A stretch of 21,371 nucleotides of DNA. Origin: a virus. Under the pieces are notes generated by a model, which made no database searches, was not told where the DNA came from, and saw only the letters and a list, made by a program, of their open reading frames with translations. The stretch spans positions 1 to 21,371 of IMG/VR virus record IMGVR_UViG_3300030107_004651; one strand, given 5' to 3'. This document shows positions 6,968-14,353 of the stretch, one piece after another (position 1 is the first letter of the stretch; each line of letters opens with the position of its first letter). Position numbers and translations under genes: made by a program.

Positions 6968-9900
6968 TAGCAAGAGGCTCCTTGTGAATCGTCAGCGAGG
7001 CGCTGTTTTTTCTTTGCAAGCTCTTCACGTCTCAATTGCAGGTCGCGCTTGAGTTGCTTTTTGGCTTGCAGCTCTTTTGAGGTAGCAGATTTCTCTACTT
7101 TTTTTACCTCTGGAGGAATCGGTTTTTTGGCAACCTCCTCAGGAACAACTCCTTTGTCTGGAGTCCATTCATAAGTTTGAGGCTTCCTTGGTGGAGTTGG
7201 CGTAAGTTCAGCCTTGAACTCAGTTGTTCCATAAGCATTGCTTTCTCTATAGGTTTTAGGTGTACGTTGTGGAATTGATCTTTTTTGAGGAGTAAACAAC
7301 TCCTGACCAAAACCTGCTCTTTTCTTTGTTTCCCAGCTCATTTTGTCCCAGTTTTGATCTAAGTATTCGGCATTGTTTAATGCATTCCCATAAGCTGCAT
7401 CTCTTAACTGGTAGTCATATCTCAGTCTTAATTCTTCTATTAATCCTCCTGCGTTTTTATTCCCTGCCTTATATGTAGGGAATTGATCTGTTGCATATTG
7501 AAGAGGAAGTTGACCTGTTTCATCTGCAAATAATTCGTCAATGAAATCTGATTGATTGAATTTCGTGTCTGGTCTGCCAGGAAGATTAGAGAAAGGAGCT
7601 TGAACTTCTCCGTTATTAATTGCTTCCTCAAGTATCCGTTTCTTAATTCTTTCTCGTAAAACCATGTCCATTCCCCGTGGTTTGTAATCAACCATTGGGA
7701 CAACGCTTTCTACTCCCTCAGGGTCAGTAATCCTGCCCATTCTTGAGGTGGTAGGAGCAGATGGAAGATCTAATTCACCTTGAGGCTTGGGAACATTTAA
7801 TTCAGGTGCTTCATCTAAAGCATCAATAACTCCTCCCCATCTCCCTGTTGTTTCGTAATACTCAACAAAGGCTTCGACAATATCTTCTTTCTTTGCTCTC
7901 CAAACTCTTCGACCTGTTCTTGCTTTGACTATTGCAGCGATCTCAGGAGCATTTGTAGGTGCTGCGAATTTTCTTAAATCATCCCTGTTTAAAGCAAGGA
8001 GACTATTTCTGTATTCATCAACGGTAGGAGGAATACTTGGGTCGAGAAATGTATTCGGAGGTTCTACTTCGTCTACCGTCCCTGGAAGTGTTTTGTTAAT
8101 GTCATCTCTTAATACTCTTGCTTGATCTAATAACCAATTACCTCCTGGGATTTGTTCGGCGGTTGTTAGCCTTCTCCCTGAAGGAGAAGTTGTGGCTTTG
8201 TTTATATCTCTAACACCTTTTTGAACGGTTTCTTCAATAGCAACTCTGCCAATATTTAAAAGACTAATGCCGTTATCTAATGCCGCTAAAGGTCCAACGC
8301 CAAATGCACCGCTTTTCCATGGCTTGCCAAATGCTCTGTCAACAGCATTAATCATTCTTTGAACGCCTTTTCTGCCTGCTTCTCTTCTCGCTAGTTCAAT
8401 TGCTTCGTTTGGTTGCGTCCAATTGAAATCAAGAACTTCGACAGGGGGAGCCTTTACTAACTCTCCTTTGACGGCAAGTTCAAGTTGGTCTCCTACTAGT
8501 GTCCTTATTGGTTTAATTCCTTCTCTAAGAACATCAAGACCTTCTTGTGCTGCAACTAAATCTTTTTGTGCTTTATTTATTAATCGCTTGGCTCCTCTAT
8601 CTGTTAGTTTCCCGTTTTCTCTTCTTGTTTCAATATCTGTAATTTTTGCTTCTATATTTGATATTTCAGCTTCTGCTGTCTCTAATTTTATCTGCCTCTC
8701 TGCTTCTCTCGACGGTGCATCTACCTCGTCAAAAATAGCTCTTAAGTCGTTGTCACTTAGTTCGTCAAGCGCTGCAAGATATGAATCCGCTTCTGGTCTC
8801 GGATCAGGAATATCTAGTTGAACAGGAGGTCTTGCATCAAGAAGGTCTTGGTTGCTTCTTCCTCCTAAACCTGTTTCAAGTATTTGGTTTTGCCATTTGT
8901 CTAGCTCGTCAAGTTGTGCAGATAGGTCTTGTCCTGTTTGGTTTGCTTGTCGTATTAAGCCACCTCTTTGCTCTCTGATTGCAGTTATCCATTGTTGGAT
9001 TTCAGGGTTTAAATCTCCTTTAAAAGTGAAGCCCAACTGACCATCTGGGCCTTCTTCCACTAGGCCCATATCTTTTAGTCTTTGACGCTGATACTCGACC
9101 TGGGCGATTTGTAGATTTTCGTCAAGACTTCTACTTATTGCAGAGTCATATGAAGCAAGAGAACTATCAAGAGGTTCAAATGCTTTGATTTCTCCACCAG
9201 GAGAAGCAACAACATCTCCGCGAGGGGAAGGAACAACGTCCCCACCAGGAGAAGGAGTGATATTTGTGCCTGGAGTAGAGGTAAGTTCACCTCCTTTTCT
9301 TATGGGAGGTAGATAAAGGTTGCTGTCAGGTTGTAAAGCATAGGGAATATATGGTCCGATTTCTGCTTCGGCAAGCTCGTCTAACGACCTAATACTTCCA
9401 CTCGTTATATATCTTCTAACAGGACCAATTAAAGATCCTGCTCCAACGAGGGTTAAAGGTAAAAGGACACCTTCGGCAAAGATACTTTTCCCTACTCCTG
9501 TTAAGTAGTTGTCTGTTTCTTCTTTTCTGCCAGGGACTTCAAAATAATTATCAAAAATATTAAGAATATTTCCTTGTTCTTGATCTAGAAATGGTGCAGC
9601 AAATGAAGCTTCAAATAAAAATTCTCCTGTAAACTTTGAAGCATTTACCGTTTTTCTAACCTTCTCACTTCCTTTATAAGCAACAGCAAATTTTTTAGCC
9701 AGTTCAGCCTTTTTTAAATTCTTTGCAAAAGATACTAAGAATCCAAGTTTTTTAATCTTATTAAGAACAGAAGTACCTGTATAGAAACCAATTATTTCTC
9801 CTCCTATTTCTCCTCCTAAATCAAGACCTGCTTCGTCTGCGGGATTTACTCCTTGGTCAAGGCCTAATCGAAATGGGTTGTATTTTCTTGCTGTCTCATC

Positions 9901-10185
9901 TGAAATTGTCCAAGCATCTGATACGTCTATTTCTTTCTTTTGCGCTAAATCACCAAGAGCATTTCCTAGTTTGCTAACTGCATTAACTGGCCCAACAACT
10001 AATCCTGCCTTTGTATCAGGAGAGCTAAGAGCATTAAAAAACTGAACAAATGGTTTTAAGTCTCCCGCGTCTTCTTCTCTATTTTCAATGCCTTTTGCTT
10101 TTTCTTCAGCGAAAGTTGGCTGATAAGGCGAGCGATTCCTAAGGGTTTCTTTCTCAAGTTCTGGAAGAGTAAAAGTTGATGACAT
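6967..10185 (-). CDS. gp16-like internal virion (ejection) protein, proximal part
   Basis: A 1072-aa protein with ATG at 10185 and an excellent AGGAGG 8 nt upstream. Residues 119-141 are a Gly-zipper-like stretch (DLGGEIGGEIIGFYTGTSVL), and 236-256 form a second hydrophobic segment (AEGVLLPLTLVGAGSLIGPV); both could insert into membrane. Residues 303-334 are four 8-aa SPGGDVV-type units, a flexible linker. Residues about 493-556 form a strong charged coiled coil (AEAEISNIEAKITDIETRREN...). Residues about 728-785 (LNRDDLRKFA...RRVWRAKKEDIVEAFVEYY) resemble a small SAP/LEM-like helical domain. The Lys/Arg-rich C-terminus (1015-1072) is again helical. I see no muralytic motif. Its place between the gp15-like gene and the second large protein makes it part of the ejected core. 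I do not recognise the family with confidence. Confidence 0.82.
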   Translation of the reverse strand: MSSTFTLPELEKETLRNRSPYQPTFAEEKAKGIENREEDAGDLKPFVQFFNALSSPDTKAGLVVGPVNAVSKLGNALGDLAQKKEIDVSDAWTISDETARKYNPFRLGLDQGVNPADEAGLDLGGEIGGEIIGFYTGTSVLNKIKKLGFLVSFAKNLKKAELAKKFAVAYKGSEKVRKTVNASKFTGEFLFEASFAAPFLDQEQGNILNIFDNYFEVPGRKEETDNYLTGVGKSIFAEGVLLPLTLVGAGSLIGPVRRYITSGSIRSLDELAEAEIGPYIPYALQPDSNLYLPPIRKGGELTSTPGTNITPSPGGDVVPSPRGDVVASPGGEIKAFEPLDSSLASYDSAISRSLDENLQIAQVEYQRQRLKDMGLVEEGPDGQLGFTFKGDLNPEIQQWITAIREQRGGLIRQANQTGQDLSAQLDELDKWQNQILETGLGGRSNQDLLDARPPVQLDIPDPRPEADSYLAALDELSDNDLRAIFDEVDAPSREAERQIKLETAEAEISNIEAKITDIETRRENGKLTDRGAKRLINKAQKDLVAAQEGLDVLREGIKPIRTLVGDQLELAVKGELVKAPPVEVLDFNWTQPNEAIELARREAGRKGVQRMINAVDRAFGKPWKSGAFGVGPLAALDNGISLLNIGRVAIEETVQKGVRDINKATTSPSGRRLTTAEQIPGGNWLLDQARVLRDDINKTLPGTVDEVEPPNTFLDPSIPPTVDEYRNSLLALNRDDLRKFAAPTNAPEIAAIVKARTGRRVWRAKKEDIVEAFVEYYETTGRWGGVIDALDEAPELNVPKPQGELDLPSAPTTSRMGRITDPEGVESVVPMVDYKPRGMDMVLRERIKKRILEEAINNGEVQAPFSNLPGRPDTKFNQSDFIDELFADETGQLPLQYATDQFPTYKAGNKNAGGLIEELRLRYDYQLRDAAYGNALNNAEYLDQNWDKMSWETKKRAGFGQELFTPQKRSIPQRTPKTYRESNAYGTTEFKAELTPTPPRKPQTYEWTPDKGVVPEEVAKKPIPPEVKKVEKSATSKELQAKKQLKRDLQLRREELAKKKQRLADDSQGASC
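9184..9279 (-). repeat. Four 24-nt units encoding SPGGDVV-type octapeptides
   Basis: Residues 303-334 of the 1072-aa protein read as four consecutive octapeptides: STPGTNIT, PSPGGDVV, PSPRGDVV, ASPGGEIK. The last three are close to one another at DNA level. The Pro/Gly content suggests an extended hinge between the membrane-associating N-terminal third and the helical remainder. Confidence 0.8.
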
Positions 10186-10187
10186 GA

Positions 10188-13091
10188 TTAGCGCCTCCTG
10201 CGGGTAGTGACTATGGGTGCTGTCAAGTTGGAGTACTCCCCAACTAGAACTTGCAAGGCTTTTGCATAACCTTTATCAGTGGAATAGCCCTGTTCTTGCA
10301 GCAATTCTGTAACTCTTACCATGCTTCCTCCAGACTCAACCCCCGTATAACCTTTCCAATCTTTATGCCATCTATTGATTACATACTTGAATGAATCTTC
10401 TGGTGTTTTGAAGTTAAGAAATTCATCCTTTACTTTTGAGGCCTTTCCTGTTATTGGGTCATCCTCTTCTGTTAAGACTTTTGTCCCTCCGCCTGGCAAC
10501 GCTTTTAATCCAAAGTAGTTATGAGTTCCGCTTGGCTTTCTCCCAAAGGTAGATTCCTTGACGAACTGAGCCGCTACTACTTCTGGGTATAACGCACCTA
10601 AGGATTTAGCGAGATTGTAAGCAGCAAGGAATCTTTGTTCATTCGTTCCAACAAGAACATCAGCTCCTGCAGGTGGGCCTTCCGAGGCATGGGCAGCTCC
10701 TCCAAAAAGAACATTGGCGACCCAGCCAGCAGCACCAAGATTAGATGCTTGGTTGAGGTTTAAATTGCGGATCTTACGGATTTGTATTTCAGCGGCTGCA
10801 GCGGCTTCGTTCTCTCTTCTTACCTTGATTCTGTTTTGGAGGAATTTCCCAACTTCGCCTGTTGGATCGAATAAAGACTCTCCATTGTCATTCTTCCAAA
10901 ACCTCAATTGTTCTAAAAGAACTCGGTCAGGGTGAACCTTTGCTCTTTTGGCTAAACCTTCTAGTTGAGAGCTGATGTTTTTTCCTTCTTGTACGTTTTT
11001 AAGTTCTTCGTATAGCCATGTCGAACTCATGATGGGCATCATTCTGTAACTCTTGATTTGGTAATTAGTTAAAGTAGGAGAAGAAAGCCGCCCCAAGGGT
11101 TCTTCTATCCCTTTTGATAATTCTCTTGGGCCAGGAAAAATCCTCTCAGGAGGTGGGCTTGTTTGTTTATTTGGGATGGGTTCGTTGACTGGGACGGAAC
11201 CATCTGTTGTTTCAGAAATACCTAAAGCTCGGTTTTTGAAATTCTTGTATTCGTCTGTCTTTCTGAATTCACTGATTGCATTTCTAATAAGCTTCCATGC
11301 CTCAGCCTGAGGGATTACTGATGCTTCTGGATTCTTTTCAAACCAATCACTAGCAGCATCATCTGCAATTTGTTTGTAGACATTTTGCAATTCGTTTCCA
11401 AATTCAACTAATTTTTGATTTCCAGAAAGAGAGACTGCACCTAATAAATTCCCTCCAGTCGCTTGCATTAATTGGGCGAAATTATTCTTATCAGGCATCA
11501 ACTCTTCAATATCTGGGTCGGCCAAGTCAAAGGCCAACTCTTTCTGAATTAAGTTCTCTGTTCCTTGTGGGAGTTTTCCTAGGAATTTTTCTCTCTCTCT
11601 TGCTACTCTTTTTAACTCTTCACGCTTTTGTCTTTGTAACTCTGGAGTTGGTTGACTCGTTGCTATTCGATCTATTAATGCATAGGTCTCTTTTATGTTT
11701 TCTGCGCTGAAAGCACTTGGAGGAAGAGTGTATATTTCATCTTCTAACTTTTGAAGTTCTAACGGGTCTGAAATTATTTCTGCAAAAGATTCAGCTGATC
11801 GGTTCCTGTCTTCAATATATTTATCTATATCTCTGTAGCCAAGTTCTTGGCCCATTTCTCGAAATGTTTTAAGTGCTGCTTTATAGCCTTCACTTCCAAC
11901 TTCAAAATCACCTGGACCACCTTCGCTATCCCATAAGAAATCAAGGCCTTGTTCGGCTTGTTGTTGGTTTAAATCGTAATTAGTTTGTCTTCCTTGTAAT
12001 CCTTCGTTCTTCATATCTAACAGCTTTACTGGCATTGAGTCCGCTACTGTTGGCCTTGTTGCGTAATCATCTCCTGCACTTCCGAGTCTGATATTTTCAA
12101 TTAAACTTTGCACCCCAGGATTACTTTGAAACCCTCCAAAGATCTCTCTCTTAATAGCTTCTAAAGTATTTACTTTTGCTTTTCCAGCAAGAACTGATAA
12201 TGATCTATCTATTTCAGCCGTTAAAATTGCACTTCCAATAGGAATAAATTCCGGGTCGCCAATTGTTATTTTTCTCCCATCGTCAGGATGGACGAATCCA
12301 TTCTCTTGTAAATCTTGGATCTTGGTTGCTATTGAAGCAACCGTTGCATGTTGAGTGTTAATTGCTAATTCTTCTCTGTACCATGTGTCGTGTTTTTGTC
12401 TGTATTTATCCCAAGCTTTATTTAATTCTGGTATGACGTAATAGTGATATTCAGGCTCGTCTCCTGTAAGGCCATATCTTGAAGTTACTTGTTGAGCAAT
12501 TGTGACGCGACGTTGTTCAAGCTCTGGACTCCCTGGCTTAAGAGCACTTAACAAGCCAGCGTTGTTTGTTAAATCGTTTTCAAATGCATCGTTAATTTCT
12601 CCTGCAGCAAGTCGAGCTAACGCTCTTCTTCTTCCTACTAATTTCCAAGGATTAACTTCTTCTAGTAAGAGAGCAGCAACAGGATCTTTTGTTTTTAATT
12701 CATTGATCTGAGCACTAGCGTCAGCTGCGCCTTTTTCTGCTTGGATCTGTAGTGATAATGCTGCTTTTGCTGTTTGATTTTTGACAGCGTTATAAGCTTC
12801 TTCCTCTCCTGCTTCGATATTTCTTTGAGCATAATCTTGATAAGCGCTCGAACCGGCTTTGATTAAATTGTTAGTAAAAGGTCCTAGTGCTTGGGAAAGT
12901 TGTTCCCATTTGTTATACCCCTTAACGCTTCCTGCACTTCCCATTTGAAGCGTCACAATGCCTGACGGATTAGGCATTCCTGGTGGACTGGCTGCACCTG
13001 CTGTTTGTTGTTTGCCAGGCTGAATGAAAGCTCCTAAGGGCTTGGCTACAGGGGTGATTTGTCCGAATGGGAGTTGTTTTTTAGTAGCCAT
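10188..13091 (-). CDS. gp15-like internal core protein with C-terminal glucosaminidase domain
   Basis: A 967-aa protein starting at ATG 13091, 3 nt after the gp14-like stop, with no strong Shine-Dalgarno. Residues about 55-800 are largely helical; the segment after the Pro/Gly-rich N-terminus (LSQALGPFTNNLIKAGSSAYQDYAQRNIEAGEEEAY) parallels the start of T7 gp15. Residues about 820-955 match the glucosaminidase (FlgJ/LytG-type) fold: FLAAYNLAKSLGALYPEVVAAQFVKESTFG with likely catalytic Glu846, NYFGLKA, VLTEE, then FLNFKTPEDSFKYV and GYSTDKGYAKAL. By family knowledge this cuts the glycan strand of peptidoglycan. Residues 784-802 (NLGAAGWVANVLFGGAAHA) form a hydrophobic, signal-peptide-like segment immediately before the domain. 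In T7 the muralytic domain is on gp16 instead. It probably opens the cell wall during genome ejection. The domain call is strong; the gp15 equivalence rests on order and N-terminal pattern. Confidence 0.9.
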   Translation of the reverse strand: MATKKQLPFGQITPVAKPLGAFIQPGKQQTAGAASPPGMPNPSGIVTLQMGSAGSVKGYNKWEQLSQALGPFTNNLIKAGSSAYQDYAQRNIEAGEEEAYNAVKNQTAKAALSLQIQAEKGAADASAQINELKTKDPVAALLLEEVNPWKLVGRRRALARLAAGEINDAFENDLTNNAGLLSALKPGSPELEQRRVTIAQQVTSRYGLTGDEPEYHYYVIPELNKAWDKYRQKHDTWYREELAINTQHATVASIATKIQDLQENGFVHPDDGRKITIGDPEFIPIGSAILTAEIDRSLSVLAGKAKVNTLEAIKREIFGGFQSNPGVQSLIENIRLGSAGDDYATRPTVADSMPVKLLDMKNEGLQGRQTNYDLNQQQAEQGLDFLWDSEGGPGDFEVGSEGYKAALKTFREMGQELGYRDIDKYIEDRNRSAESFAEIISDPLELQKLEDEIYTLPPSAFSAENIKETYALIDRIATSQPTPELQRQKREELKRVAREREKFLGKLPQGTENLIQKELAFDLADPDIEELMPDKNNFAQLMQATGGNLLGAVSLSGNQKLVEFGNELQNVYKQIADDAASDWFEKNPEASVIPQAEAWKLIRNAISEFRKTDEYKNFKNRALGISETTDGSVPVNEPIPNKQTSPPPERIFPGPRELSKGIEEPLGRLSSPTLTNYQIKSYRMMPIMSSTWLYEELKNVQEGKNISSQLEGLAKRAKVHPDRVLLEQLRFWKNDNGESLFDPTGEVGKFLQNRIKVRRENEAAAAAEIQIRKIRNLNLNQASNLGAAGWVANVLFGGAAHASEGPPAGADVLVGTNEQRFLAAYNLAKSLGALYPEVVAAQFVKESTFGRKPSGTHNYFGLKALPGGGTKVLTEEDDPITGKASKVKDEFLNFKTPEDSFKYVINRWHKDWKGYTGVESGGSMVRVTELLQEQGYSTDKGYAKALQVLVGEYSNLTAPIVTTRRRR

Positions 13092-13094
13092 TAC

Positions 13095-13907
13095 TTAACT
13101 TGATTTTTTAGGGGATTTAAGAGCTTTTAAAGTTGCCTTGGTGTCGTAGTAAGTGCCGACTCCTCCTAGAACAGCACCGGCTGCGCCAAGGATTGCAGCT
13201 CCTTTAGAAGGGCCGCCGCCCCTCATTGTTGGAGGCGCTGGAGTGATTAATGTTGGTAACGGCGCGAATGGTGGAATTGGATCTATAAATGGTTGTTCTT
13301 CATAGAACTGTTGACTATTCCATCTGCTCAGATAATTCGCTACTTGTGCTGCTTGCGTCCTTGAGAACTGTCTTTTCCTTAAGGATGTATTTACTGATTG
13401 AAGGGCTTCGTAATCGCCTACTTGTCTTGAATAATCATTAACTATTCGGTCAACCGATTTACCTTCTCGACCCATCGCTTGAACAGAAGCTCTTGCCTGT
13501 AAAGCTCTCCATCTATATTGCTGTGTCGCAACAGCTTCTTGCATGGATTTCTCTTGATATTGCTGTGTTACTGCTTCACTGTCTTGAATGAAACCAGCGC
13601 CCGCTGCAGCTCTTGTTCTACCAACCGTCTCAGCCTGACGGATGGATTTCATTGTCTCTACATTTCTTAATGAATGGGTATAGGCAAGTTTATTGTTGTA
13701 GTCAACAGTTTGAGTCCAATAATTATATTGCTTATTTGCGTCGTTAATACGTGCATTAAACCCTGCTTGCCATTGTGCAAATTCGTTGTTGTAGTCATTA
13801 AAGACTGTTTGGTTTAAATGGTCTTGTGCTTGGGCGTTATATCCAAAGATGGATTGAGCAACCCCAAGGCCTGCTTGTGCAGCGCCAAGAACAACAGCAG
13901 CGCTCAT
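13095..13907 (-). CDS. 14: Internal virion protein B (gp14-like)
   Basis: A 270-aa protein with ATG at 13907, which overlaps the gp13-like stop as ATGA. GGAGGA about 8 nt upstream is a strong Shine-Dalgarno. The N-terminus (AAVVLGAAQAGLGVAQSIFGYNAQAQ) is an Ala/Gly-rich hydrophobic helix like that of T7 gp14. The middle is a long Gln-rich helix with RAAAGAGFIQDSEAV and EGKSVDRIVNDY, close in pattern to T7 gp14 RAAIGESMLEGSSMDRI. A Pro-rich stretch (about 206-227) leads to a second Gly/Ala hydrophobic segment near residues 236-253 (AAILGAAGAVLGGVGTYY) and a Lys-rich end. It is longer than T7 gp14 (196 aa) by this C-terminal extension. In T7, gp14 is ejected and enters the outer membrane; the two hydrophobic segments fit such a role. 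Confidence 0.9.
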   Translation of the reverse strand: MSAAVVLGAAQAGLGVAQSIFGYNAQAQDHLNQTVFNDYNNEFAQWQAGFNARINDANKQYNYWTQTVDYNNKLAYTHSLRNVETMKSIRQAETVGRTRAAAGAGFIQDSEAVTQQYQEKSMQEAVATQQYRWRALQARASVQAMGREGKSVDRIVNDYSRQVGDYEALQSVNTSLRKRQFSRTQAAQVANYLSRWNSQQFYEEQPFIDPIPPFAPLPTLITPAPPTMRGGGPSKGAAILGAAGAVLGGVGTYYDTKATLKALKSPKKSS

Positions 13908-14353
13908 TTGTTTTTCCTCCAGAAATGACGAAAGAGTTTTCCGTCTTCCCCTAGAGGTATGGGTTCGTCAATTGTGAATCCCAAATGTTTCAACCATCTA
14001 AATGTTGTGGAATTAGAAGCTAAAGCCCAGTTATGGAGGAAAGTATTTCCCTCGTTTATTAATTCATTGACCCATCTTTTCCCTCCTTTAATGAACTGTC
14101 TTCGATGACTAGAAGTTGACAGCAGATCGTCTGTGCCAAGAAGCCAAATCAAAGAATCATTTACTCCACAGAGACCTACAGGCATTCCATTGTCTCCATC
14201 TATGCAACGGCAGATGTTGCTATTCTCCCAGCTTTCCATCACCGCTTCAACACCTGTGACACCATGACTATAAAAAACTTCGAGTTCATCTTGCTTCCTT
14301 AGGTTGCGTGCAATGATCTCCACCTTTGCAAGCTTAGGTTCTGCCCAGTTCAT
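13904..14353 (-). CDS. 13: gp13-like protein (T7 internal protein A family, GNAT-like fold)
   Basis: I choose the ATG at 14353: it overlaps the tail tube B stop as ATGA and has AAGAGG 7 nt upstream, giving 149 aa. The open frame reaches an earlier ATG at 14392, which would add 13 residues but has no comparable ribosome site. The protein matches T7 gp13 in pattern: GMPVGLCGVNDSLIWLLGTDDLLS in the middle, then FLHNWALASNSTTFRWLKHLGFTID and a final GKLFRHFWRK, against LWNYVWVGNTSHIRFLKTIGAVF in T7. The layout is that of a small acetyltransferase-like fold, but I see no clear acetyl-CoA binding Q/RxxGxG/A loop, so enzyme activity is doubtful. In T7 gp13 is needed for infectious particles and is not a major virion component. 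Confidence 0.88.
   Translation of the reverse strand: MNWAEPKLAKVEIIARNLRKQDELEVFYSHGVTGVEAVMESWENSNICRCIDGDNGMPVGLCGVNDSLIWLLGTDDLLSTSSHRRQFIKGGKRWVNELINEGNTFLHNWALASNSTTFRWLKHLGFTIDEPIPLGEDGKLFRHFWRKNK

Noticed and set aside
4347-9040. Several plus-strand open frames of 60-145 codons opposite the two gp16-like genes
   Set aside because: They lie wholly inside well-supported minus-strand genes, have low-complexity Ser/Leu-rich translations and no family resemblance.
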